Shown: one piece after another, positions 43,043-53,566 of the stretch
How the letters are laid out: each line of letters begins with the position of its first letter
How positions within the stretch are numbered: position 1 is the stretch's first letter
Origin: Mesorhizobium sp. Root552
GTDB taxonomy: Bacteria > Pseudomonadota > Alphaproteobacteria > Rhizobiales > Rhizobiaceae
Assembly (NCBI RefSeq): GCF_001427285.1
Contig: NZ_LMFV01000003.1
Span: 1 to 64,000, forward strand
Reading direction: 5' to 3'
DNA: 64,000 nucleotides
Made by a program: the position numbers and the translations under genes
The notes under the pieces: generated by a model
Told to the model about the DNA's origin: nothing
Databases searched by the model: none
The model's input: only the letters and a program-made list of their open reading frames with translations

Positions 43043-44908
43043 ATGCCATCATCGTGGATGCGACGTGGCGTATGGGCGGCCGCCCTTGTGGGGCTCGTCG
43101 CCATACTGGTGTTCGTTGCGCTGCCGTTCATCGCCTCGACGCGGATCGTGCGCGACCGCATCGCCTGGGAGATGAGCGCGTGGAGCGGCTACCGCGTCAC
43201 CATTGCCGGCGCGCCGCAAATCGAGGTCTGGCCGCAGTTTCGCGCCATCCTGACCCAGGTCGCGCTTTCGAAGTGGACGGATGCGAGCGAGCAGCCGGTT
43301 ATCGAGGCCGAGCGCATCGAGGTCGGCCTGTCGGCCATGGCAGCGCTGCGCGGCGATGTCGTGTTCTCCTCGGCCCGGCTGATCCGGCCTACGATCCGGG
43401 TCGAGCGCACCGCTGACGGCCTCTACCTGCCTGCCTTCCCGGAAGGTGGCCGCATCAGCCGTTCCGTCGATGCCGCCCGCGCCCTTCTGGCCGCCGATCC
43501 CGCCAATCCCGACCTCGGCAGGCTGCCCGCCGACCCTCTCGGCATATTCGAATTTCGCGACGGCCGCATCGTTGCATCCGCCAATGGCAAGGAAGAAGAG
43601 ATCGCCACCAGCCTGACCGGGCAGGCGAGCTGGTCGGCGATGAACAGCAGCGCATCACTCACCGCGTCCGGCATCTGGCATGGCGAAGGCGTCACGCTCG
43701 AAGCGTCGTCGCCCAAGCCGCTTCTGCTCGCCGCCGGCGGCCCCGCCCCCTTTACCCTGAACTTCAAGGCAGCGCCCGCCAACCTGTCGTTCGACGGAAC
43801 GGCAAGCTTCTCCGCCAATGCCTATGTCGACGGGCAAGTGAAATTCTCGGCTCCCTCGCTGCGGCGTATGCTGGACTGGTCGGGGACCGGCATCGCACCC
43901 GGCGCCGCGATCGGCTCGGTCTCGATCTCAAGCAAGGTTTCCGGCAGCGCCGGCCGGCTGAAATTCGACAGCGCCGAGATCGTCCTCGACAAGAACCCCG
44001 GCATGGGCGCGCTCGATTTCGCTCTTGCCGAGGGGCGTCCGGTCGTCTCCGGCACGCTCGCCTTCGAAACGCTCGACCTCGGCTCGTTCCTGTCCGCGTT
44101 CACGCCTCTCGCATCCTCGGCAGGCCAGGTTTCGGGCGAGATCGACACTTCTTTCGCCGACCGGCTCAATCTGGACCTCAGGCTTTCGGCAGCTCATGCC
44201 ACGGCGGGAGCGATTCCGCTTGCCGAGGTCGCCGCAACCGCCCAGGTCAAGAACGGCCTTGCCGCCTTCGACGTGTCGGATGCGGTCGCTTTCGGCGGCA
44301 ATGTGCAGACCAGCCTGCGCTTCGACCGCGATCCGGGCGGGACGCAGGTCGAGATGCGGCTGCTAGCTTCCGACATCAATGGCGGCGCGTTTGGCGCGGC
44401 AACCGGCATGTCGCGGTTGATGCCGACCGGAACCGGAACCATCTCGGTCATCCTCAAAGGCCCCGGCAAAGGCTGGAATTCCGTGCTCGAAAATGCCGAC
44501 GGCTCGATCACGGCGAATTTCGGTGCCGGCGCTTTGCCCGGCCTCAACCTGCCGGCTTTCCTGAAGCGCAACTCCGAGCGCGGCTTCTTCCCGCTCGACG
44601 ATGTCGACGACGGCAGCCTCGCCATCGAGGGCGCAGAATTGAAGGCGAGCATCTCAAAGGGCGTGGTGCGCATCGACAAGGCACAGGCCGTATCGGGAAA
44701 ATCGCGGCTGTGGCTGACCGGCATCATGCCCTATGCCGGGCGCGGGCTCGCCCTTTCCGGCGGCATCGCCGACACCACCGCCGCTGCGGCACCGGCAACG
44801 GGCGAAGGCGCTGCTGCGGCGCCCGCCAACCTGCCCCAGTTCTTCGTCGGCGGGAGCTGGAGCAGGCCGTTCATTTCTCCCGTACGGCCGGCAACGCCCG
44901 CGCAGTAA
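43043..44908 (+). CDS. AsmA family protein
   Basis: A 621-residue envelope protein with one N-terminal membrane helix (GVWAAALVGLVAILVFVALP, about 8-27) and a large periplasmic part. The start fits AsmA: STRIVRDRIAWEMSAWSGYRV, then IEVWPQFRAILTQVALS, with further repeats to the C-terminus (GTGTISVILKGPGKGWNSVL, then LNLPAFLKRNSERGFF). AsmA-like proteins are thought to help outer-membrane lipid transport or assembly. I chose the ATG at 43043 over a start at 43007. It is divergent from the acetoacetyl-CoA synthetase gene and ends 9 bp from the convergent potI stop. Confidence 0.85.
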   Translation: MPSSWMRRGVWAAALVGLVAILVFVALPFIASTRIVRDRIAWEMSAWSGYRVTIAGAPQIEVWPQFRAILTQVALSKWTDASEQPVIEAERIEVGLSAMAALRGDVVFSSARLIRPTIRVERTADGLYLPAFPEGGRISRSVDAARALLAADPANPDLGRLPADPLGIFEFRDGRIVASANGKEEEIATSLTGQASWSAMNSSASLTASGIWHGEGVTLEASSPKPLLLAAGGPAPFTLNFKAAPANLSFDGTASFSANAYVDGQVKFSAPSLRRMLDWSGTGIAPGAAIGSVSISSKVSGSAGRLKFDSAEIVLDKNPGMGALDFALAEGRPVVSGTLAFETLDLGSFLSAFTPLASSAGQVSGEIDTSFADRLNLDLRLSAAHATAGAIPLAEVAATAQVKNGLAAFDVSDAVAFGGNVQTSLRFDRDPGGTQVEMRLLASDINGGAFGAATGMSRLMPTGTGTISVILKGPGKGWNSVLENADGSITANFGAGALPGLNLPAFLKRNSERGFFPLDDVDDGSLAIEGAELKASISKGVVRIDKAQAVSGKSRLWLTGIMPYAGRGLALSGGIADTTAAAAPATGEGAAAAPANLPQFFVGGSWSRPFISPVRPATPAQ

Positions 44909-44917
44909 ACACTCGGA

Positions 44918-45736
44918 TCAGCCGCGCTGCGCCGCCTGCTCGTCGCGACGCCGCTGGACCTCGCGCTGCTTGTTGACGACCGAGGCAGCGAGAACCCCAA
45001 TGGCGACAATCGCGATCAGGATCGTGCAGGCCGCGTTGATTTCAGGCGTCACGCCAAGGCGCACCTGGCTGTATATCTTCATCGGCAGCGTGGTCGCGCC
45101 CGGACCCGAGGCGAAGCTGGCAATAACCAGATCGTCAAGCGACAAGGTGAACGCGAGCATCCAGCCCGAAATCACCGCTGGCGCAATCACCGGCAAGGTG
45201 ATCTGGAAAAACGTCTTCACAGGCGGCGCACCGAGATCCATCGCTGCTTCCTCCAGCGACCGGTCGAAGGAGAGCAGGCGCGACTGCACCACCACCGCGA
45301 CGAAGCACATCGAGAATGTGATGTGAGCAAGCGTGACGGTGAGGAAGCCCCGGTCGAGGCCAACCGCAACGAACAGCAGCAGCAGAGACAGGCCGGTGAT
45401 CACTTCCGGCATCACCAGCGGCGCGAACACCATGCCGGTGAACAGGACGCGGCCGCGGAAGCGGGTGTAGCGCGTCAGCACAAGTGCCGCCAGCGTGCCA
45501 AGCACGGTCGCGACCGAAGCCGAAACCAGCGCCACGCGGATGGTCACCCAGGCCGCATCCATCAGCCCCTGGTTCTGGAACAGCGACGCGTACCATTTGG
45601 TCGAGAAGCCGCCCCACACCGTAACCAGTTTCGAAGCGTTGAAGGAAAAGACGACGAGCAGGACGATGGGCAAATAGAGGAACGCAAAGCCCAGAACGAT
45701 CGAGGTTATGTTGAAACGGGTCCAGGTCGGGTTCAT
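44918..45736 (-). CDS. potI: Polyamine ABC transporter permease PotI
   Basis: A 272-residue inner-membrane permease with about six helices. The EAA loop is SLEEAAMDLGAPPVKTFFQITLPVIAPAVISG, followed by LAFTLSLDDLVIASFASGPG, characteristic of PotI/PotC. The ATG at 45736 comes 1 nt after the potH stop (TGACATG), so translation is probably coupled. An in-frame extension back to 45835 overlaps potH and is rejected. It is the last gene of potFGHI, which imports putrescine or spermidine. Confidence 0.92.
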   Translation of the reverse strand: MNPTWTRFNITSIVLGFAFLYLPIVLLVVFSFNASKLVTVWGGFSTKWYASLFQNQGLMDAAWVTIRVALVSASVATVLGTLAALVLTRYTRFRGRVLFTGMVFAPLVMPEVITGLSLLLLFVAVGLDRGFLTVTLAHITFSMCFVAVVVQSRLLSFDRSLEEAAMDLGAPPVKTFFQITLPVIAPAVISGWMLAFTLSLDDLVIASFASGPGATTLPMKIYSQVRLGVTPEINAACTILIAIVAIGVLAASVVNKQREVQRRRDEQAAQRG

Positions 45737-45737
45737 G

Positions 45738-46709
45738 TCAGCGATCCTGTTCCTGGGCCTTGGCCTGCGCGTGCTGGAACAAGACGATGGGTATGACCAG
45801 GACGAGCAGCAAGATGGTGGCCACCGCCGAAGCAACCGGCCAGTCGCGGTTGTTGAAGAACTCGTTCCAGAGCGTGCGGCCGATCATCAGCGTCTGCGAT
45901 CCGCCGAGCAGGTCGGGAATGACGAACTCGCCGACGGCGGGAATGAAGACCAGCAGGCAGCCGGCAATCACGCCGGGCAGCGACAGCGGGAAGGTGATCT
46001 TCCAGAAAGCGCTGATCGGCGTGCAGCCCAGGTCGTTCGCCGCCTCGATCAGCGAATTGTCCATCTTCTCCAGCGTCGAATAGAGCGGCAGCACCATGAA
46101 GGGCAGGTAGGAATAAACGATGCCGATGAAGATGGCGGTGTAGGTGTTGAGGATGATCAGCGGCTCTGAAATCACGCCGACGCCCATCAGGAACTGGTTG
46201 AGCAGGCCTTCCGGCTTCAGGATGCCGATCCAGGCATAGACGCGGATCAGGAACGAGGTCCAGAACGGCAGGATGACCAGCATCAACAGCGTCGGCCTGA
46301 GCGAAGCCGGTGCGCGCGCCATGCCATAGGCGATCGGATAGCCGACCAGAAGCGTCAGGAAGGTCGAAATGCCGGCGATGACGACGCTGGAGATATAGGC
46401 GTTGAAATAAAGAGGGTCCTCGGTCAGCCAGACATAGTTGTCGAAGCTCAGCTCTTTCAGTGCATCCGTGAGCCCGGCAAAACCGGCCCCGAAATCGAGC
46501 GCCGGCGTATAGGGCGGCATCGAGATCGCCGTCTGCGACAGCGATATCTTGAAGACGATGACGAAGGGAACGAGGAAGAAGAACAGCAGCCAGCAATAGG
46601 GGACGAGGATAACAAGGCGCGATGCAATGCCCGACAGGAGGCGGGCGCCAGCGGACTTTTCCTCGTCGGCTGGGATGCTGGCCGAAACGGAAGCGGCGGC
46701 ATTGGTCAT
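45738..46709 (-). CDS. potH: Polyamine ABC transporter permease PotH
   Basis: A 323-residue permease with about six helices. A cytoplasmic N-terminal segment (about 30) precedes the first helix. The sequence includes FWTSFLIRVYAWIGILKPEG and the EAA loop LIEAANDLGCTPISAFWKITFPLSLPG, both typical of PotH/PotB. The ATG has TAGGAGGCGTCC upstream and starts 9 nt after potG. Confidence 0.93.
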   Translation of the reverse strand: MTNAAASVSASIPADEEKSAGARLLSGIASRLVILVPYCWLLFFFLVPFVIVFKISLSQTAISMPPYTPALDFGAGFAGLTDALKELSFDNYVWLTEDPLYFNAYISSVVIAGISTFLTLLVGYPIAYGMARAPASLRPTLLMLVILPFWTSFLIRVYAWIGILKPEGLLNQFLMGVGVISEPLIILNTYTAIFIGIVYSYLPFMVLPLYSTLEKMDNSLIEAANDLGCTPISAFWKITFPLSLPGVIAGCLLVFIPAVGEFVIPDLLGGSQTLMIGRTLWNEFFNNRDWPVASAVATILLLVLVIPIVLFQHAQAKAQEQDR

Positions 46710-46718
46710 GGACGCCTC

Positions 46719-47858
46719 CTAGCGTGTCAAGACAACGCCGGCGTCGGGCCGGAAGGAGACCCAGGCGCGATCGTTCCAGGTCAACGGATCTTCGACGATG
46801 CGGGCGGCATTCATGGTGCTGGCGCGCACCACTTGCCCGTCCTCCAGCTTGACGTGGTAGACCGTCATGTCGCCGAGATAGGCGATGTCGTAGATTTCGC
46901 CTTCCAGCGCGTTGACGTCATCGGCCGGCTTCTTGGACGACACCTTGATCTTTTCCGGGCGTATGGCGAAGGCGACGTTGGCGCCCTTGGCGGCATCGCC
47001 GGCATTTTCGACGAGGATTTGCGCACCGGTGGAGCCGGTGATGCGCGCGGTTTTCTCGGTGCGCTCGGCGACGGCGCCCTCGAACATGTTCACATTGCCG
47101 ACGAAACCGGCAACGAAGCGCGAATTGGGCGCCTCATAAACTTCGGCCGGCGTCGCCACCTGCATCACCTCGCCCTTGTCCATGATGGCGATGCGGTCGG
47201 CCATGGTCATTGCTTCTTCCTGGTCGTGCGTGACGACGACAAAGGTGAGGCCAAGCTCCTGTTGCAGGTCCATCAATTCGAACTGCGTTTCCTCGCGCAG
47301 CTTCTTGTCGAGCGCGCCGAGCGGCTCGTCGAGCAAAAGCACCTTCGGGCGCTTGGCGACGGAGCGGGCAAGCGCCACGCGCTGGCGCTGGCCGCCGGAC
47401 AATTGATGCGGCTTGCGCTGGGCGAAGCGCTCGAGCTTGACCAGCTTGAGCATCTCGGCGACGCGGGCGTCGATGTCGGCCTTGGCCATGCCGTCCTGCT
47501 TCAGGCCGAAGGCGATGTTTTTCTCAACCGTCATATGCGGGAACAGCGCGTAGGACTGGAACATCATGTTGACCGGCCGCCGATAAGGCTGGATACCGCG
47601 CAGGTCCTGCCCGTCGAGCAAGATGCGCCCTTCCGTCGGCTCCTCGAACCCGGCCAGCATCCTGAGCAAAGTCGACTTGCCGCAGCCGGATGCGCCCAGT
47701 AGCGCAAAGAACTCGCGCTCGAAAATGGTCAGCGACAGGTTGTTGACTGCGGTAAAGTCGCCGAAGCGCTTGGTAACGTTTTCAAAGCGGATATACGGCT
47801 TTGCATCCGGATCGTTCCACGGTGCAAAGTCCCTGCGTATGCTGCCCAGTGACTTCAT
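46719..47858 (-). CDS. potG: Polyamine ABC transporter ATP-binding protein PotG
   Basis: A 379-residue ABC ATPase. Walker A is GASGCGKSTLLRMLAGFEEP, the Q-loop MMFQSYALFPHMTVE, the signature LSGGQRQRVALARS, Walker B VLLLDEPLGALDKKL and the H-loop VTHDQEEAMTMAD. A TOBE domain at the C-terminus completes the polyamine-importer type. It follows potF after a 90-bp gap holding a strong stem-loop. Confidence 0.93.
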   Translation of the reverse strand: MKSLGSIRRDFAPWNDPDAKPYIRFENVTKRFGDFTAVNNLSLTIFEREFFALLGASGCGKSTLLRMLAGFEEPTEGRILLDGQDLRGIQPYRRPVNMMFQSYALFPHMTVEKNIAFGLKQDGMAKADIDARVAEMLKLVKLERFAQRKPHQLSGGQRQRVALARSVAKRPKVLLLDEPLGALDKKLREETQFELMDLQQELGLTFVVVTHDQEEAMTMADRIAIMDKGEVMQVATPAEVYEAPNSRFVAGFVGNVNMFEGAVAERTEKTARITGSTGAQILVENAGDAAKGANVAFAIRPEKIKVSSKKPADDVNALEGEIYDIAYLGDMTVYHVKLEDGQVVRASTMNAARIVEDPLTWNDRAWVSFRPDAGVVLTR

Positions 47859-47909
47859 GTCCCACTCCGTCCCTGCTTGCCCGTTGGCTTGTACGCCTTT
47901 TCTGCAAGA

Positions 47910-47933
47910 GCCCCGGCGGGTTGCCGCCGGGGC
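47910..47933 (-). other. Stem-loop between potF and potG
   Basis: GCCCCGGCGG (47910-47919) and CCGCCGGGGC (47924-47933) form a perfect 10-bp stem with a 4-nt loop. No U-run follows on the minus strand. As with phnS-phnT, it lies just after the binding-protein gene and probably lowers expression of the downstream membrane genes. Confidence 0.65.
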
Positions 47934-47948
47934 CTTGATCGATGTCGG

Positions 47949-49049
47949 TTACTGGCCGGTCACGACCCTGGTCCAGCTGCGCGTAAACAGGCGCTGGGTC
48001 TTGGGGTCGAGCGGCGTGTTGACGAACAGCTTGGCCAGCACGTCCTCCGGCGGATAGACAGCCGGGTCTTCGCGAACCTCGGCGTCGAGGAACTCCTGCG
48101 AGGCCTTGTTGCCGTTGGCGTAGAAGACGTAGTTCGACGACTTGGCGATGACTTCCGGCCGCATCATGTAGTCGAGGAACTCATGGGCTTCCGCAACGTG
48201 CGGGGCGTCGGCAGGTATCGCCATCTGGTCGAACCACATCTGCGTGCCTTCCTTTGGAATGGCATAGGCAAGCTCGACGCCGTTCTTGGCCTCGTCAGCG
48301 CGGTCGCGCGCCTGGAAGACGTCACCCGACCAGCCGACCGCAACGCAGATGTCGCCATTGGCAAGGCCGTTGATGAATTCCGAGGAATGGAACTTGCGCA
48401 CGAAGGGGCGCACTTTCAAAAGCGCCTCCTCGGCCTTGGCGATGTCGTCCGGCGCGTGGCTGTCCGGGTTGAGGCCAAGATAGGCAAGCGTCACCGGGAT
48501 CATGTCGGTCGGCGAATCGAGGAAGTTGATGCCGCAATCCTTCAGCTTGGCGGCCTGTTCCGGATCGAACACCGCCTTCCAGCTATCGATCTTGTCGGTG
48601 CCCAGCACCTCCTGGATCTTCTTGATGTTGTAGCCGATGCCGATCGTGCCCCACATGTAGTTGACCGAATATTCGTTGCCGGGGTCGAAGATGGCGGTGC
48701 GTTCGGAAACCACGTCCCACATGTTCTTCAGGTTGGGCAGCTTCGACTTGTCGAGCTTCTGGTAGACGCCGGCCTGGATCTGGCGGGCGAGGAAGCTTCC
48801 GGTCGGTACAACGACGTCATAGCCGCTGCCGCCGGCCAAGAGCTTGGTTTCGAGGATTTCGTTGGAATCGTAGACGTCATAGACGACCTTGATGCCGGTC
48901 TCCTTGGTGAAGTCTTCGATAATCGAGGAATCGATATAGTCGGACCAGTTGTAGACGTTGACCACGCGTTCCTGCGCCTGTGCCGCAAACGCAAAAGTCG
49001 CTGCCGCTATGGCGGTTGTCGCGACGAGCCAGCTTGCCTTGATGTTCAT
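47949..49049 (-). CDS. potF: Polyamine ABC transporter, periplasmic binding protein PotF
   Basis: A 366-residue binding protein. The signal peptide ends AFAAQA (about 1-25), followed by ERVVNVYNWSDYIDSSIIEDF, the classic opening of PotF/PotD. Later come VPTGSFLARQIQAGVYQKLDKSKL and CVAVGWSGDVFQA, in the polyamine pocket region. Substrate is putrescine or a related polyamine. The ATG follows GGGAGAATTGC. It heads the potFGHI operon. A palindrome CTCAAT-CT-ATTGAG lies about 70 bp upstream. Confidence 0.93.
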   Translation of the reverse strand: MNIKASWLVATTAIAAATFAFAAQAQERVVNVYNWSDYIDSSIIEDFTKETGIKVVYDVYDSNEILETKLLAGGSGYDVVVPTGSFLARQIQAGVYQKLDKSKLPNLKNMWDVVSERTAIFDPGNEYSVNYMWGTIGIGYNIKKIQEVLGTDKIDSWKAVFDPEQAAKLKDCGINFLDSPTDMIPVTLAYLGLNPDSHAPDDIAKAEEALLKVRPFVRKFHSSEFINGLANGDICVAVGWSGDVFQARDRADEAKNGVELAYAIPKEGTQMWFDQMAIPADAPHVAEAHEFLDYMMRPEVIAKSSNYVFYANGNKASQEFLDAEVREDPAVYPPEDVLAKLFVNTPLDPKTQRLFTRSWTRVVTGQ

Positions 49050-49406
49050 GCAATTCTCCCTTTACAGATATTCCAAGCACCAAATCGCAGCGTCGCCGCG
49101 ACTGGCAGACATGTGCCTCAATCTATTGAGCTTTTTGGCTTCTAACAAGCGGCATTTGGCCGCGAACAAAGCCGGCGTTTGGAGAAGGCGGGGCAGCTGC
49201 TCACGCGGCTGCACAGTTCCAATCCGGAAGCTTCCGGACAATCCACGATTTTGGCCAGCCATGTGAAGGCTGGTTGGAACAAGGGGCAAGATCAGCCTGT
49301 CTCGTTGTTGCCTTTGCCGCAGCCTGGCCGCCGTTTCGATGACTTGTCAATGGTCAAGCACCATGGCCCAAGCTCAGGCCCGTCACAAAAGGGCGAGCTG
49401 CTGGGA
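49050..49406. other. Intergenic region upstream of potF with two palindromes
   Basis: A 357-bp gap with no gene. It contains CTCAAT-CT-ATTGAG (49117-49130), placed as an operator for potF, and the perfect 16-bp palindrome TCCGGAAG-CTTCCGGA (49223-49238), nearer the end of the DMT permease gene. Nothing else was identified. Confidence 0.5.
49117..49130. promoter_or_regulatory. Palindrome upstream of potF
   Basis: CTCAATCTATTGAG has perfect 6-bp arms around CT, 68-81 bp upstream of the potF ATG. Its core TCAATC-N-ATTGA-type sequence recurs at 59366-59379. Confidence 0.4.
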
Positions 49407-50360
49407 TCAGTTGGGAGAAGGCAGACCGGTGACGCCGGGCCGCGAAGGCTGTGTCTGGCGCTTGAATTCCAGCACGAGGTGGACGAACAGCGCGATGAAA
49501 ACGACGCCGCCACCAATGATGGTGCGGCCCGACGGGATCTCGCCATGCGCCAGCCAGACCCAGATCGGCCCCATCAGCGGCTCGAACGTGCCGAGCAGCG
49601 CGGCCATGGCAGCCGGGATCATGCGGGCGCCGGTGGCGAAGAAGGCGAGGCCGAGACCCAGGTTGACGACGCCGAAGGCAAACAGGAAAGCCATGTCATG
49701 GGCCGAGACCGAAAGCGTCGATGCCTGGCTGAAGGCAAAGGCGGCGGCAAACATGGTGCCAAGGCAGGTCGCCGGCGTCATGCGCACATGCGAAAAGCGG
49801 CGCGTGATCACCGTTGCCGTGGCGAAGACCACGGCTATCAGCAGGGCCAGTCCGTCGCCGACCGGCGAGACCGTGCCGCCGAGCGATTCCGACACCATGA
49901 TGCCAACGCCGAGAATAACGGTGGCAATGGCGATCCAGGTGGTCGTCGATACCTTTTCGCGAAACGCGATCCAGGCAAACAGCGCCGCCATCAGCGGCAC
50001 GCCGGCCTGCATCAGCAGGATGTTGGCGACCGTCGTGTAAGCCAGCGCCACGACGAAGGAGGTCGAGGCGGTGGCAAAGCACAGCGCGACCGCAAAGCCC
50101 GGCAGGCCCATGTCGCGGAACAGCCTGAGCGTGCCGCGCCCGCCATCGCGCCAGGCCATGAAGCAGAGCAGGAAGGCCGCCGCCCACACCGAGCGCCAGA
50201 ACACCACCGTCCAGCTATCGCCGATATCGATGTAGCGGGCGATCGCACCGCCGAAACTCCACATCAGCGCCGACAGGAACACCAACAGGGCGCCACGGCG
50301 TTCGTCGCGCGGCGCAAGCGCCGGGCCGGATGGTGCTGGACTGGATGCGACTTCGGTCAT
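49407..50360 (-). CDS. DMT superfamily (EamA) transporter
   Basis: A 317-residue membrane protein with ten predicted helices and two EamA repeats. The first starts GALLVFLSALMWSFGGAIARY; the second has GLGLAFFATGARMIPAAMAALLGTFEPLMGPIWVWL. The ATG at 50360 is preferred to an upstream start at 50462 because the extension is not membrane-like. It lies on the same strand as potFGHI, upstream of the operon, with a 357-bp gap. Metabolite export is the usual role of such proteins; the substrate is unknown. Confidence 0.85.
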   Translation of the reverse strand: MTEVASSPAPSGPALAPRDERRGALLVFLSALMWSFGGAIARYIDIGDSWTVVFWRSVWAAAFLLCFMAWRDGGRGTLRLFRDMGLPGFAVALCFATASTSFVVALAYTTVANILLMQAGVPLMAALFAWIAFREKVSTTTWIAIATVILGVGIMVSESLGGTVSPVGDGLALLIAVVFATATVITRRFSHVRMTPATCLGTMFAAAFAFSQASTLSVSAHDMAFLFAFGVVNLGLGLAFFATGARMIPAAMAALLGTFEPLMGPIWVWLAHGEIPSGRTIIGGGVVFIALFVHLVLEFKRQTQPSRPGVTGLPSPN

Positions 50361-50530
50361 GACTGGCGGCGATTTCGGAAAAAGAGGCCGCAAACGACAT
50401 GCGCAGCGGCCGATGCTTGATTTCTCTCGATAACGCAAAGCGCTCACGCCTGCGTGATCCACGCGCTGTTCGTGGTTGTGGCAAAGCGAGATTTACCCCG
50501 GGCGGGGCGCGGAGGAGGGCCAATTTGCGA

Positions 50531-51970
50531 CTACTGGAAGTCGAAGGCGGAAAGGCCGGTCACCATCTCGTCCAGCCCGAGCGGGCGGGTCACCGGCGGG
50601 GCGGCACGCGACAGGCAGCCCGGCCGTTCGCACAGCCGGCAGGCGGCGCCGACAGGCGTCGTGACGACCGCGCCCTGGCCCTTGCCTGCTGCTGCGATCA
50701 GCGCCGCACCATAGACGACCTCATCCTTGAAGGCGATGTCGCAGCCCAGCAGGAGGGCGGTGCGGCGCGGGCGCTCGTTGTAAGCTCCCTGCGGGCCTTC
50801 AAGCGTGCGCGCAAGGCACAGGAACTCCGCCCCATCCGGCATTTCCACCGCCTCGACGAAGATCTGTCCGGGCTGCGTGAAAGCGGCATGCACCGGCAGC
50901 TTCGGACAACCGCCGCCGAAGCGGCTGTGCGGGAAGCCGAGGCTGCCGGACTTGCGGAACGGATGGCCGGCATTGTCGATCTCCAGCATGAAGAACGGCA
51001 CGCCGGCGCTGCCTTGCCGTTGCAACATGGTCAGCCGGTTCGCGGCCTGCTCGAACGAAACCCCGAAGCGCGAGCGCAGCACGTCGATGTCGTAGCGCGA
51101 GCGGTTCGCCGCCGCGAGGAACGGCTGGTAGGGCATCATCAGCGCATGCGCCGCATAGCGGCCAAGCTCGAAGCGGGCCAGCCGCCGCGCCTCGTCGCTC
51201 GACAGCTTCAGCCCCTGGATCTCGGCCGCGACCGCGACCGTCATGCGGATCAGGCAGGCCTCCATCGCCACTTCGCGCAACTGGTCGAACGGCGACAGCC
51301 GCTCGGACAGGAACAGGCGCTGCGAATGGCGATCATAGCGGCGGCGCCAGTTGGGCATGGTCGCCACCGGCAGCACCTTGACGACAATGCCGTATTCGCG
51401 CTTGAGCCATGCCTTCAGCGCCCCGAACAGGTCGTCGCCCGGATCGAGCACGCTGGTGAAGGCTTCCGCCTCTTCCTCGATGTTGGTGAAGTGGTTCGCC
51501 CGCCGCTCGAACACCTCGTGCACTTCGTCGATCGGCAGGCGCGCGCCGGAAAGCGCCGTGCCGCGCCCTTCATGGGCGAGCAGCTCGTTGAGATCGGAAA
51601 GCCGTTCGGCCTGCTCGCGATAGGCCCGGTATAGCTTGACGATGGCCGCCGCCGCGTTGGGCGCCGCCTCCGCAACCTCGACCAGTTCCTGGTCGCCCGG
51701 CAGTTCGCCGGCCAGAAGCGGGTCGGAAAAGGCCTCCTTCAGCGCCGCGATCGAGCCGCGCGCCTCGCCCTGCAACTCGTCGGGCTCGACCTTGTAGACC
51801 GAGGCCAGCTTGAGGATGAGCTGCACCGTCAGCGGCCGCTGGTTGCGCTCGATCAGGTTGAGATAGGACGGCGAAATGCCGAGCCCTTCCGCCATCGACG
51901 TCTGGGTCAGGCCCTTGGCGTTGCGGATGCGGCGGATACGCGGCCCGGCGAAGATCTTCTGTTCGGCCAT
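50531..51970 (-). CDS. ScfR/RamB-type XRE regulator of short-chain acyl metabolism
   Basis: A 479-residue regulator. An N-terminal XRE helix-turn-helix (about 10-62: IRNAKGLTQTSMAEGLGISPSYLN) is followed by an IrrE/ImmA-like middle domain whose metalloprotease HExxH is not intact. The C-terminal ScfRs domain ends in a cysteine cluster, CRLCERPGC. Relatives control acetate, propionate and glyoxylate genes and probably sense acyl-CoA. The gene is divergent from isocitrate lyase, and the shared promoter region carries five TTTACA boxes. Control of aceA and itself is therefore likely. Confidence 0.88.
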   Translation of the reverse strand: MAEQKIFAGPRIRRIRNAKGLTQTSMAEGLGISPSYLNLIERNQRPLTVQLILKLASVYKVEPDELQGEARGSIAALKEAFSDPLLAGELPGDQELVEVAEAAPNAAAAIVKLYRAYREQAERLSDLNELLAHEGRGTALSGARLPIDEVHEVFERRANHFTNIEEEAEAFTSVLDPGDDLFGALKAWLKREYGIVVKVLPVATMPNWRRRYDRHSQRLFLSERLSPFDQLREVAMEACLIRMTVAVAAEIQGLKLSSDEARRLARFELGRYAAHALMMPYQPFLAAANRSRYDIDVLRSRFGVSFEQAANRLTMLQRQGSAGVPFFMLEIDNAGHPFRKSGSLGFPHSRFGGGCPKLPVHAAFTQPGQIFVEAVEMPDGAEFLCLARTLEGPQGAYNERPRRTALLLGCDIAFKDEVVYGAALIAAAGKGQGAVVTTPVGAACRLCERPGCLSRAAPPVTRPLGLDEMVTGLSAFDFQ

Positions 51971-51992
51971 GCCTGTCGCCCTAAATTCCGGC

Positions 51993-52062
51993 TTTACAGC
52001 AATTTACAAGATTGACTAGCCGGAGGCTCGCCAATGTCTTTTACATCTTTTACAAATTTACA
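51993..52062. promoter_or_regulatory. Cluster of TTTACA boxes in the regulator/aceA divergent region
   Basis: TTTACA occurs at 51993, 52003, 52040, 52049 and 52057, all in one orientation, with 8-10 bp between starts in each group. An inverted TGTAAA is at 52146-52151, closer to aceA. The repetition suggests cooperative binding by the adjacent XRE/ScfR regulator. Confidence 0.55.
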
Positions 52063-52230
52063 ATGCCTTGGTGTCAAAGGCAACACAGATTTTCCTTTAT
52101 TTTCCGGGCTTTCATGCTGTTTTTCTCGCCCTTTTCGCGGCGCAATGTAAAGACAGTCATATCGATGCATCACAAATCCGGTCTGCGGAAGTGGTGCTTT
52201 TCTTACAAGCCAAGTGAGTTGGAGCCGCAA

Positions 52231-53520
<1,290 letters not shown>

Positions 53521-53566
53521 CCAGCGCAGACGTCCGGAAAGGCGTCAATTTCCAGGGAGAACCGAA

